Shown: positions 1 to 8,455 of the stretch, piece by piece | Layout of the letters: each line of letters begins with the position of its first letter | How positions within the stretch are numbered: the first letter of the stretch is position 1 | Assembly (NCBI GenBank): GCA_001931905.2 | Contig: MSJI02000527.1 | Span: forward strand, 1 to 24,473 | Reading direction: 5' to 3' | DNA: 24,473 bases | DNA from: Cladosporium sp. IMV 00045 | Taxonomy: Eukaryota; Ascomycota; Dothideomycetes; Cladosporiales; Cladosporiaceae | The notes under the pieces: generated by a model | Databases searched by the model: none | What the model was told of the DNA's origin: nothing | Seen by the model: only the letters and a program-made list of their open reading frames with translations | Position numbers and translations under genes: made by a program

Positions 1-180
1 CTCGAGACATACCATGCGCTCCTCGGAGGACTTGAGCTCCTTCTCAGCCTTGGCCAGCTCGGCCTTGTAGGCCTCCTCATCAGGCTTCTCGGGCTTGACG
101 ACGGGGTTTCCCTTGGGAGCGGTCTTTGCAGCGCCAGAAGTGCCGATCTGGGCGGCGGAGGGAGTAGCGAGTTCAGCCAT
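1..180 (-). CDS. Bfr1-like nuclear segregation / mRNP protein, first exon only (partial)
   Basis: The minus-strand ATG is at 180-178 and 56 codons run to 13. A GTATGT donor follows (bases 12-7), so I read 13-180 as exon 1 and 1-12 as the start of an intron; the rest of the gene is outside the window. The peptide begins MAELATPSAA and becomes lysine/glutamate rich from about residue 30 (KPEKPDEEAYKAELAKAEKE), ready to form a coiled coil. A short low-complexity N-terminus followed by a PEKPDEEA(Y/F)K-type start of a long coiled coil is what I know from filamentous-fungal Bfr1 proteins, which bind polysome-associated mRNPs and affect ploidy and secretion in yeast. The match rests on 56 residues, so another coiled-coil protein is possible. 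Its leader, read on the minus strand, is CT-rich, as is common for well-expressed fungal genes. Confidence 0.55.
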   Translation of the reverse strand, partial: MAELATPSAAQIGTSGAAKTAPKGNPVVKPEKPDEEAYKAELAKAEKELKSSEERMVCLE

Positions 181-1216
181 GGCGAGTTGGACAGGTGGAC
201 GGGACGGTGGAGACAATTGAACCCTCACGAGAGTTCAGAGGAGGCAGCAGCAGCAAGGCAGGCGTGGAGGAGGTGGAGAGACAAAAGTGTGTGTAAGTGA
301 GGTAAAGAAGGGTGATAGCAGCAGCAGTGGCAGTATTGATGGAGAGACGTTTATTATTCGGCCACGGGATTCCAAGCGCTTCTTCTGGCCGGCGGCGATG
401 GAGAGAGACTAGCGGCAGTGGACCCCTTTATAAGGGCAAGTGGGGAAATTTATTTGATTCTGGTTGACTGGCCGAGGCTGGTTCTTGACAGAGGCTAGGA
501 ATAAGCAAATAATGAATACTCGACTATTGATCGGCTGAATCGATCGTCCTTCAATGATCTTCATCCTGATGGTAAATGCAATCTTTATCCCCATCAGACT
601 TTCGATTTCCACGTCTCATCAATGCAATGCCTCATGTGTAACGACTGCATGTCTTCCATGCTTTTCTTGCACACGATTGAAGATGGCAATCACTCTTGAA
701 CATCTGCGGTATTGTATTCGACATATTCTTGCATAGACTGACATGGTGATAAAGGGGGATTGCAGTCATGCCGAGTTGTTTATGAAGGTACGGGAGGATG
801 AGCCGCGCGCGCATGGTTGAACAACACGACAGATAACACATGCAGTACAACAGATCCATGTCTGTAGTTCGGATCAGTATAGAAGTGCATGTGAGTACGC
901 CTACACGAAAGTCGAATGATAACAAGAAGGTTACGTAGGTGTAGGTGGGATGTCGAATGCACAAAGGCTGCATGCATCTAGCCAATGCTCCCCATCCTAT
1001 TCACAACGCACCTTCTTATCACTCACCACACTTCCGTTGCCACGCGGCTGCCTACGTGTAAACACATCAACACACAAACACACACACGCTCAATGTCATA
1101 TCTCCAGACAATCATCACAACACCAAGTAACACCTTTCCAACATCCCCTCACCGCACTCACCCTATCGAGGCACCCGTCGATCGAGCTACTCTGCGCTGG
1201 TGCGCTCTCCCCCACC
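181..1216. other. Divergent intergenic region, Bfr1-like / GH76
   Basis: About 1 kb between two divergently transcribed genes. Open frames here are short, overlap on both strands and show no recognisable domain. The visible features are the TATA-like element near 430, and an A/C-rich CA-repeat stretch at about 1060-1090 just upstream of the GH76 start, which probably lies in that gene's promoter or leader. I see no RNA gene or mobile element. Confidence 0.6.
424..436 (-). promoter_or_regulatory. TATA-like element upstream of the Bfr1-like gene
   Basis: The near-palindrome CCCTTTATAAGGG contains TATAAA on the minus strand (432-427), about 250 bp upstream of the minus-strand ATG at 180. The distance allows a long leader. 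Assignment is by sequence and position only; a chance match is possible. Confidence 0.25.
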
Positions 1217-2796
1217 ATGGCCGCGACACTGTTCGCAATTTGCACAAGCATCGCTCTTATCAGCATACATCGAGCTCATGCCATTGAACTTGACCTGGAT
1301 GACTTTGGTTGACATGAGCAGACTCGTCTCGTCCTGATCCCAACTAACAATGCGTAGGATCCATTCAGCGTGCGGCGAGCACAGTAGCATACGGCATGAT
1401 GAAGTATTACCACGGCAACGAGTCTGGTCAAGCGCCCGGCCTCTTGCCAGAACCATACTATTGGTGGGAAGCCGGAGCGATGTTTGGCGCTCTCATAGAC
1501 TACTGGCACTACACCGGCGACTCATCATACAATCAGGTCGTCTCCCAGGCCATGCAGTGGCAAGCCAGCTCCACCAGAGACTTCATGCCTCCCAATCAGA
1601 CCAAAGCCGAAGGCAACGACGATCAAGCCTTCTGGGCCATTACCGCTCTCATGGCCGCCGAGACTGGCTTTCCCAATCCGCCGCCGGAGGAACCTCAGTG
1701 GCTAGCCCTCGCACAGGCTGTATTCAACCTACAGGCTGCTCGATGGGACTACGATACTTGCAACGGTGGTCTGCGCTGGCAAATCTTCCCATTCAATCGC
1801 GGGTACAATTATAAAAATTCGATCTCCCAGGGAGGCTTCTTCAACGTCGCCGTTCGATTGGGAGCCTTTACCAACAACCAGACATACTACAATTGGGCGG
1901 ACAAAGTATACGCCTGGTGCGAGTCGGTCGGTCTGATCAGTCCGACATTCCAAGTCTTTGACGGAACCGATACTTTGATCCAATGCTCCGAGCTCGATCA
2001 TCACGAATGGTATTGACCCCATTCTGGATCATCGCAATAAGCAATTCTCAACACTAACATCCCCACCCAGGTCCTACAACACAGCAGTCTTCCTCCACGC
2101 CTCCGCCATCATGTGGAACCAAGTAAGCCCACGCCCAACCCTCTCCCCTCCCATCCCACTCGCACTAACACCCTTCACCCCAAGACAACCGGCCCCGCGC
2201 AACAAGTCTGGCGCAACCGCACGCAAGGCTTCCTAACCGCCTCCCTCGCCTTCTTCACAGGCCCCAACCAAACCATCATGTACGAATCCGCCTGCGAGCC
2301 GCCCTCCACTCCCAACCCGAACAACAACCCCGTCCCACCCCCCTGCAACACCGACCAGCGCAGCTTCAAAGCCTACCTTTCCCGCTGGCTCGCCGCGACG
2401 ACCAAACTCGCCCCCTGGACCGCCCCGACCATCATGCCGTACCTGCGCGCCTCGGCGCTTGCAGCCGCGCAGTCGTGTTCCGGCGGCTCCGACGGCGTCA
2501 CGTGCGGGCAGAAGTGGTGGGGGAAGGGCTGGGATGGCGCGTACGGTGTTGGAGAGCAGATGAGTGTGCTCGAGGTGATTCAGAGTAATCTTGTCGGTGG
2601 GGTGAGGGGGCCTTTGTCCGGTGCGAATGGGGGGACGAGTCGGGGTGATGCGGGCGCGGGTGGTGGGTTGGCTGGTGGATCTGGTGGGCAGGGAGGAGGG
2701 TTGGGGAGTTTGGATGGTAGGGATCGGGGTGGTGCGATTGCGTTGACGGTTCTTTTGGTGCTGGGGACGGTGGGGGCTGCTTGGTATGTTTCCTGA
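1217..2796 (+). CDS. GH76 Dfg5/Dcw1-type mannan endo-1,6-alpha-mannosidase, GPI-anchored
   Basis: Four exons: 1217-1307, 1358-2009, 2071-2122 and 2185-2796, giving 468 aa. All three introns (50, 61 and 62 bp) are GT-AG with CTAAC-type branch points and restore the frame exactly at family-conserved residues. The protein starts with a signal peptide (about residues 1-22, ending RAHA). A GH76 domain follows with [34 protein letters not shown] and [15 protein letters not shown]. The paired Asp118-Asp119 are the expected catalytic acids of the family. The C-terminus is a Gly/Ser-rich spacer followed by a hydrophobic tail (about residues 450-468), as in GPI anchoring. Dfg5/Dcw1 proteins at the outer membrane and wall are thought to transfer GPI-proteins from their anchor onto wall glucan. 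The length is usual for the family. Several paralogues are normal in filamentous fungi, so I give no symbol. Confidence 0.93.
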
Positions 2797-3636
2797 GTGA
2801 TCTTTCTTTTTTTTTCTTATATATATCTCTTCTCCTTCTGTGGATGGGAGGAAGGATGGGATTACAGTACTGACTATGTCGACAGGTGGATCGCCGTATA
2901 ACGAAGGAAGTCGCAGGAAGGAACATGAAAGACATGAATGATGCTTCACATCGGACATAGCTATGCTAGCCATGACCAGCTGATCCGAACAAGAGCTACC
3001 TCTAGTAATGATAATGACAATTATATCCAACACTCTTAAATTCAACATCTCTTTAGCAAGTGAGCTTTCGTGTAACATAGTTTGAGACATTTTATCAATA
3101 ACCCCAACCCTAACCCTTCGCGCGAGCAAGCTTCATGTCAACCCGGCCATCAGGGCGCGAGTATTCATACCATTATCCTTCCCCATGCGCGATGAAGTGT
3201 GTCTGGAAAAGAAGAAAACAGTCAGAGCATGCGCTTGAGCTTCGAGGGGCGTGGGATGCACAGTACGATCATCGTGAAGTGAAGTGGGAACTCCGAAAGC
3301 CAAAGTTCAGACTTGCGGCTGGCTCTTGATTATTGATTGATCGATGGGATATGGATCACAAACAATACGCCGACTCTCTTGGAACGATTGAAGAACATTT
3401 GAAGGAAAGAGAAGATCATCACTCAATATTCACGAACAGAACAAGGTCGCTTATAGTGCAGGCTCGGCTCGTGGATGCTTCCACTTCCCGTTCTTCCGCG
3501 GCCCTCGTGGGGAGGGAGAGGTTTCGTATTCTGGACTGATATTTGACGATATCGTAAATGCGCATGTGTTATTAATGAGATTCTTCTTCTCCATGCCAAC
3601 TATATCGTTCTACCTTTTCGTCACTTCCATTCCCCC
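2797..3636. other. Intergenic region between convergent GH76 and MCT genes
   Basis: This is the 3' side of two convergent genes. It opens with a T-rich stretch (about 2805-2820, then ATATATATC) that suits the 3' UTR of the GH76 gene. It includes a short telomere-like tract at 3104-3118. Small open frames at 3135-3329 and 3333-3539 have no recognisable domain, and I do not call them genes. Confidence 0.6.
3104..3118. repeat. Short interstitial telomere-like tract
   Basis: CCAACCCTAACCCTT reads on the minus strand as about two and a half TTAGGG units, one degenerate. TTAGGG is the usual telomere unit of filamentous ascomycetes. At this length it could be chance, a Tbf1/Rap1-like binding site, or a scar of break repair. 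Confidence 0.4.
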
Positions 3637-5087
3637 TTAAGCCTTCCTCACAACCACCAACCCAGTCCGACTCCACCTCGTAACCGCAATAAGCCCACTC
3701 CCCGCCAACAACGTTCCCCCACAGAAACACTGCAAACCCGTCCAATTCCCCTCCCCCACAATAGCGCCCGCGAGCGGATTCCCAATGAGAACCCCCAACG
3801 CGGCGCAGAAAGTATTCATGCCAATCCGGCCGCCGACAGCGCCCAGATCGTCCGTAATACTAACCACAGTCGAGGGCTGGAGGGAGACGAACGCGCCGGA
3901 GAAAGCGCCGTAGAGCAGCGACCAGATTATCAAGCCCGCGGCGCTCGAGTGGATGGGGATCCAGCAGAAGCCCAGCAGACCGGCGACGACGGTGCAGAGG
4001 GTGAGGACGTTGAGGGGGCCGGCGGAGTCGGCTATGTACGCTGGCAGGATGCGGCCGACGATGCTGCCGGAGGAGAGCACGGGGAGCATGTAGAAGGCTA
4101 GTCGGCCGGGGAGGTTTCCTCGTGTTGAGCTGGCGAATTCGGAGACGTAGAAGAAGGGCACGTATAGGCCGATGAAGCCCACGAAGGAGGCGAGGCAGAA
4201 GAGGCTGAAGGGGAGTTCGCGGAAGCCGGTGAAGTCGATTATGGTTTTGCGGGGGGTGGGGAGGATGCGCAGGCGGATGCACGCGCAGGGGATAGAGAGG
4301 GTGGCGAGTGCGATGAAACCCATGACACGTGTCGCCCAGCCGTAGCCGACTAAGGGTTGGAGTTCGTGGAAGACGATCGGGTAGATGACGCCGCCCAGAC
4401 TGCTTCCTGACGCTGCGATGCCGATGGCGAAGGCGCGCTTGGTGCTGAAGTATTGCGGGATGATGGCGACGCTGACGATGAAAATGCAGCCCGCGCCGAT
4501 GCCGATGCAGAAGCCTTGCGCGAGGAGGAGTTGGTAGTATTGCGTGCCGAGTGATGCCATCATGAGGCCGAAGGTGACCATGAAGGAGCCCGCGTAGACG
4601 ATGGCTTTGGCATGGCCGCGGTCGAAAAGAGGGCCGGCGACGATGGTGACGCAGCAGGTGAGGAAGGCTTGGATGGAGCCAATCCAGGAGACGGCGCTGT
4701 TGTTGCTATCTGGGATTAGAGTGCTGGTGTAATAGACTTGGAATGCACCGAAGGCGTTGAGTAGGCCCCTGTTGAACGTTAGCAAGAAGCTCGCCGGCTT
4801 GGTGAGAAGCCTCAGCCATACCATGAATTGAAGAACATGCAGAACCCCGCCAGCACTTGTAGCCACGCCATCGTACCGCCATTTGGTATTGAGGGTTGGG
4901 CTGGAACTGATTGGTAGGAGATGGCCGACTCCAATGGTGCTCCTTCCGCGGCGTTCGCCGAATCTCCCTCCTCGGTGGTAGTAGGTTGGCCATGTTCCTC
5001 TTTGTCTTGTGTCGATATACTTGATGAATCGTGTACGGGCTTCTCCTCCACACTCTCAAATGAATTTCTTTTGACTTTGGTCGACAT
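3637..5087 (-). CDS. MFS monocarboxylate transporter (MCT/Mch-type)
   Basis: Two exons on the minus strand: 5087-4822 and 4768-3637, giving 465 aa. The 53-bp intron has a GTATGG donor, a GCTAACG branch point and a CAACAG acceptor. Splicing joins FFNSW to GLLNAFGAFQVYYTS, which is continuous in this family. I chose the ATG at 5087 because it opens an acidic cytosolic tail (MSTKVKRNSFESVEEKP) of about 70 residues with no upstream membrane segment. The GGTMAWLQVLAGF start of TM1 fits the MCT signature. Further hydrophobic segments follow to the end, consistent with 12 TMs. Fungal members (Mch2, Mch4, Mch5, Esbp6 relatives) sit in plasma or vacuolar membranes. Mch5 carries riboflavin and most substrates are unknown, so no substrate is assigned here. 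It diverges from YAE1 over an 850-bp spacer. Confidence 0.9.
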
Positions 5088-5937
5088 CGCAGTATTAGTG
5101 GGGGCACTAGACCACTGTAGGAATGCCAGATAGAGACAGTGGTAATCCAATCGGCAGGTACTGTGGATAGAGTATGAAAGCAAGTAGCTTGCTACAAACC
5201 AGAAGCAACGGCATAATGGCGAACACAATGCAATATATCGTCTTGTCAGATCACAATACCGAAGAGGCGTACCGAAACAAAATGCACGCCTCATATACCG
5301 GTTGTTGAGAGCGGCTCAAGGGGATCCACCCAGCCCTCGTATGCCACGAGAAGACTGCGTATCTTTCAAGTGAGAAGTCCGCTGCCCTGTCGCAGATTGT
5401 TGTCACGGTTGTGTCTCTCGGAGTACCGTGAGCACCCAGACGGTTCCATGCGTTCTAGCGTGGCGGGTTTCGGATGTGGTCGCTGCACAGCTGCGTTCGT
5501 TTCGGGAGTTGTGTTCGGCAACTATGGGCGATGTGTCTGAATGCCTCGGTGGCATTGTTTCGGCACACTTTTCTTGCGATTCTTTCTAACGGTCATAGGG
5601 TAAAGGTGTCATTCGAATAAATTCAGTCAATTTTATCGCTGACAGCTGTGGGAGAGGTAGCTGAAGTAGGTTTTTGGTAAGTCGCTGCTGTGAAAGGAAA
5701 GAGCACAGGTTCCTTAGGGCAGAATGCTTATCGCGGACAAGCTCAAACTAGGGCCGGCACCACACTGGCGGGCTTGCCGACCTGACTTCATCGCTTCAAA
5801 ATGAGTCTTTGTAACTGCCGATACACTTGGATTCCACATTTCATTACGCAACCCCGGCACTTGTGAGATTGTCGCATTCACGGGCTACATCGCTGAGTTG
5901 CCAATCCCGCTTGCACGCTTTATACGACGTAACAATC
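5088..5937. other. Divergent intergenic region, MCT transporter / YAE1
   Basis: About 850 bp holding the promoters of both flanking genes. The reading frame of YAE1 extends open upstream of its first ATG to about 5827 but has no in-frame ATG there. I see no RNA gene, repeat or clear factor site. Confidence 0.55.
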
Positions 5938-6594
5938 ATGCTGCGTGAAGTTCCCTCCTTCGTGGTACATGCGCAAAACGAGCACGACGCCGATATGGAC
6001 GTTCCTGCGGTACAACACGATCAACCAAGTCACAACAACGAGTTGTTCGATGACATATTTGGGTCGGCGCCAGCATCGCCAGAGCTGAGCGGAAATGACG
6101 GTGATGAGGCAGCTGTAGGGCGAGGGAATAACAATGAAGTGTCGGACATCCCGCGACTGAGGAGCAGACATGTCACGGAAGGATACAGAGAGGGAGTCGC
6201 CGAGAGCAAGGAGAAATACATTCAAGCAGGGTTCGATGAGGGATATAGTCTGGGAGCGGAATTGGGTCTCAAGGCGGGCTGGTGTTTGGGTATACTCGAG
6301 GGAGTATGCAAGGCTTGGGAACAGGCGCGCTCAGAAAGTGGAAAAGAACCTTCTGCCTGTCTTGAAAATGGCATAAAGCCTGCTGAGCTGTATGCGAAGG
6401 CGCAGGATGAGTTGCAGATGCAGAAGCTGTTCGACCCGGCGTACTTTGGAAATGACGGCATCTGGCTCTACGATGTGCCTGGAGCAGAGGAAGAGACTAC
6501 ATTCAGAGAGGTTGCTCTGGCACATCCCGTGTTGTCTCCATGGATTGCTACCGCAAGTTCGACTGCAAAGAGCTTTGGTCTGGTTGTTGCGTGA
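5938..6594 (+). CDS. YAE1: Yae1, Rli1/ABCE1 Fe-S maturation adaptor
   Basis: A single exon of 218 aa. I start at 5938, the first in-frame ATG. A second candidate at 5995 would remove 19 residues, and conservation should begin only at NNELFDDIFGSAP, so the start is uncertain. The diagnostic part is HVTEGYREG followed by AGFDEGYSLGAELGLKAGWCLGILEG. Glycines recur every four residues (residues 82, 86, then 98 to 122), the deca-GX3 motif shared by Yae1 and Lto1. In yeast the Yae1-Lto1 complex links the cytosolic Fe-S targeting complex to the apoprotein Rli1/ABCE1, which is needed for ribosome recycling. The C-terminal half has the AKAQDELQMQKLFDP segment parallel to yeast AYIDAQKELRINKVL. The N-terminus is longer than in yeast, which is usual in filamentous fungi. 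No LTO1 gene is in the window. Confidence 0.88.
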   Translation: MLREVPSFVVHAQNEHDADMDVPAVQHDQPSHNNELFDDIFGSAPASPELSGNDGDEAAVGRGNNNEVSDIPRLRSRHVTEGYREGVAESKEKYIQAGFDEGYSLGAELGLKAGWCLGILEGVCKAWEQARSESGKEPSACLENGIKPAELYAKAQDELQMQKLFDPAYFGNDGIWLYDVPGAEEETTFREVALAHPVLSPWIATASSTAKSFGLVVA

Positions 6595-6856
6595 AGCTTG
6601 TCGAAGCAATCATTCATTCACTCTTTGAGCACGTGGACAAATGCTCGGCGGTTTATTCACACTTTGTGACGGGCTTGATTCCAATGAGGAAGGCACGAGC
6701 GATCGCTCTTTCCGTTTCTCTGCGCGCACTTTGAGATGCGCTACGTCACGCCAATTTCAAATCGCAACACCTGACGCGGGAGAACAACAACACGACAACA
6801 CAATACCTGCGCACACCATCTCCGCAACCTCACACCAAAACCCATCACCTCGCAAG

Positions 6857-8455
6857 ATGGCCGCACCACGCTCGATTTTCGAGACACCATCAACCACGGG
6901 AGAGGAAGAACACTACTCTCCCTCATCAAAGGTAAGTGAAGTGGCGGGGAGTGGAGGGGAGGTGGACGGCGGTGGGGAGGGTGGGGATGGGGATGGGGAT
7001 GGGGAGGGGAGTTCGGTGAGCAATTCACCACTCAGAGATCTCGAGATGCTCGCCGAGATGGAGGAGCGCTATGCGGGCGGCAGCTGGAGTGGGCGTGGCT
7101 CCCCACTGAGCAGCCTGCCCGCCCGCAGCGACTCCGACGGCAGCGATGCGGCGACCGACTCTCCACCGAGAGACGCTGGCGTGGATGACAGCAGCAGCAA
7201 CAGCAGCAGCAATGGCAGAGATGCAGGCACCAGCGACGATGAAGAGCAGTACGACGAAGAGCAGTACGACGAAGAGCAGTACGACGAAGATGAAGATGAA
7301 GATGAAGATGAACCACCAGCCAATCCCCCTGCTCGCGACAGGCTGCTGGATGATTTCGAGAACTACTTCATCACGCCAGAGGACATGGAGGGCGTGCGCC
7401 ACGACCTTTTCTCGGCATCCGACTCTGAGCTCTCCTCACTGGGATCCACCCCTGAGCCCAAAGATCCGGCATTGCAAAGTCTGGAGCGCTGGCATAAGCT
7501 GCGGCAGAGACCCATCTGCGTCTGCAAGGGATGGTGCTCTTGCGTGAAGTACAAGGCTTCCAAAAGACCCAGCAAGGATGTGCCGAGCGACAACTCAGAT
7601 CTCCACAACACTTCAATCGCCAAGGACTCGAAGCTACCGAGTGAAACGCATCTGCCTGAGAACGCTTTGGCGGCAGAGATATTCCCGGAGAGCGCCATCA
7701 GAATCACGCTGCATAGGGAGGTGGATGGCAACGCAGAGTCTCCTTGGAATGAGCCGCCGTACTCGCACGTCCCCTCCTGGGACCAGCGTCCCAAGCCCCG
7801 CAGACCGCCGCATGGTTTCCAAGGTGTATGGATCCCCGAGGGCGAGCAAGCGATCGAAGATATACTCGGTCACGGAGAGTCTGCCATGCTGGAACCGTAC
7901 AAAGAGGATGCCCGTGCTGACAAGAACAAGGCTTCGCTGCAGCCAAGCCAGCAAAATGAATCGACCGACGACGGCTCCTACGCTTCGTCCGAGCCCGTTG
8001 ATGCGCCCGAGGACGATAGCGACGACTCAACTTCCACGGCGCACGGGGATGACGATGAGCCATATCAGAACGGTGGCGACAGCGCCCACGATTCCATGGA
8101 GCTGGATGTGGACTACGATGATTTGCTTGGAGACGATGCTGAGGAAGGTGTCCAGAATGACGATATTGACATGGACCCATACGAGGCTGGCGATGAGATG
8201 ATGGAGAATGGCGTCGAGAATGGCGTCGAGAATGGCGGCGCGAATGGCGGGCAGAATGTTGTCGGGCAAGGCGGCGAGGACATGCCAGTGGGGCATGGCA
8301 GCGAGAATGTTGGCGAGAGCGGCGACGTTGACATGGATACACACGAGGCGGGCGAGCAGGCGCGCGTCAACGGTGTCAGCTCCAGTGACGACGGGCCTGG
8401 CAATGGCTCTACTCCCACAGGGCCGCAAGTGACTGACGGAAATCGCGATGAGTGA
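6857..8455 (+). CDS. Unrecognised acidic, repeat-rich protein with a CxCx3CxC motif
   Basis: An open frame of 532 aa from the ATG at 6857 (AAGATGG context; the frame is open upstream to 6641). I do not recognise it. In order it shows a Gly/Asp/Glu repeat (about residues 30-52), a Ser/Asp-rich segment, three EEQYD units (129-143) running into an Asp/Glu tract, a more structured part (RLLDDFENYFITPEDMEG at about 161-178, then ERWHKLRQRPICVCKGWCSC) with cysteines 221, 223, 227 and 229 as CxCx3CxC, and a long acidic tail with VENG repeats. A tryptophan-rich stretch near residues 300-330 (PPYSHVPSWDQRPKPRRPP) may be a second conserved patch. There is no signal peptide or membrane segment. The composition suggests a nuclear or intrinsically disordered protein. 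A perfect GTAAGT at 6932 raises the chance of an intron, but splicing to the best acceptor breaks the frame. It lies 262 bp downstream of YAE1 on the same strand. Confidence 0.65.
   Translation: MAAPRSIFETPSTTGEEEHYSPSSKVSEVAGSGGEVDGGGEGGDGDGDGEGSSVSNSPLRDLEMLAEMEERYAGGSWSGRGSPLSSLPARSDSDGSDAATDSPPRDAGVDDSSSNSSSNGRDAGTSDDEEQYDEEQYDEEQYDEDEDEDEDEPPANPPARDRLLDDFENYFITPEDMEGVRHDLFSASDSELSSLGSTPEPKDPALQSLERWHKLRQRPICVCKGWCSCVKYKASKRPSKDVPSDNSDLHNTSIAKDSKLPSETHLPENALAAEIFPESAIRITLHREVDGNAESPWNEPPYSHVPSWDQRPKPRRPPHGFQGVWIPEGEQAIEDILGHGESAMLEPYKEDARADKNKASLQPSQQNESTDDGSYASSEPVDAPEDDSDDSTSTAHGDDDEPYQNGGDSAHDSMELDVDYDDLLGDDAEEGVQNDDIDMDPYEAGDEMMENGVENGVENGGANGGQNVVGQGGEDMPVGHGSENVGESGDVDMDTHEAGEQARVNGVSSSDDGPGNGSTPTGPQVTDGNRDE
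6974..7009 (+). other. G-quadruplex-forming tract in coding sequence
   Basis: Seven runs of three or four G (6974-6977, 6979-6981, 6983-6986, 6989-6992, 6995-6998, 7001-7004, 7006-7009) are separated by loops of one or two bases. This is a very strong G4 motif on the coding strand, encoding the Gly/Asp/Glu repeat of the acidic protein. Folding would affect both DNA and mRNA. Folding is inferred from sequence; the motif is seen directly. Confidence 0.8.
7241..7312 (+). repeat. Tandem repeat: 3 x 15 bp then GAAGAT repeats
   Basis: GAAGAGCAGTACGAC occurs three times without change (7241-7285), followed by four GAAGAT units and a final GAA (7286-7312). All units are multiples of three, so they encode EEQYD x3 and an alternating Glu/Asp tract and keep the frame. 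Identical copies suggest recent slippage or expansion. Confidence 0.95.
8204..8251 (+). repeat. 12-bp tandem repeat encoding ENGV/ENGG/ANGG
   Basis: Four in-frame copies of GAGAATGGCGTC or close variants (8204, 8216, 8228 and 8240). They lie in the acidic tail of the unrecognised protein, between two related segments (DIDMDPYEAG and DVDMDTHEAG). Confidence 0.85.

Noticed and set aside
3135..3539. Two small plus-strand frames downstream of the GH76 gene
   Set aside because: They have no domain, introns or codon bias and sit in the space between two convergent genes.
5827..5937. Upstream extension of the YAE1 frame
   Set aside because: It has no ATG; the first codon of the open stretch is TTG. 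Nuclear fungal genes rarely start at TTG, and the family does not need this segment.
6641..6856. Extension of the acidic protein upstream to an ATG at 6641
   Set aside because: The frame is open, but the added 72 residues are not acidic, lack the later composition and lie just after the YAE1 stop, where its 3' UTR should be. The ATG at 6857 has a better context.
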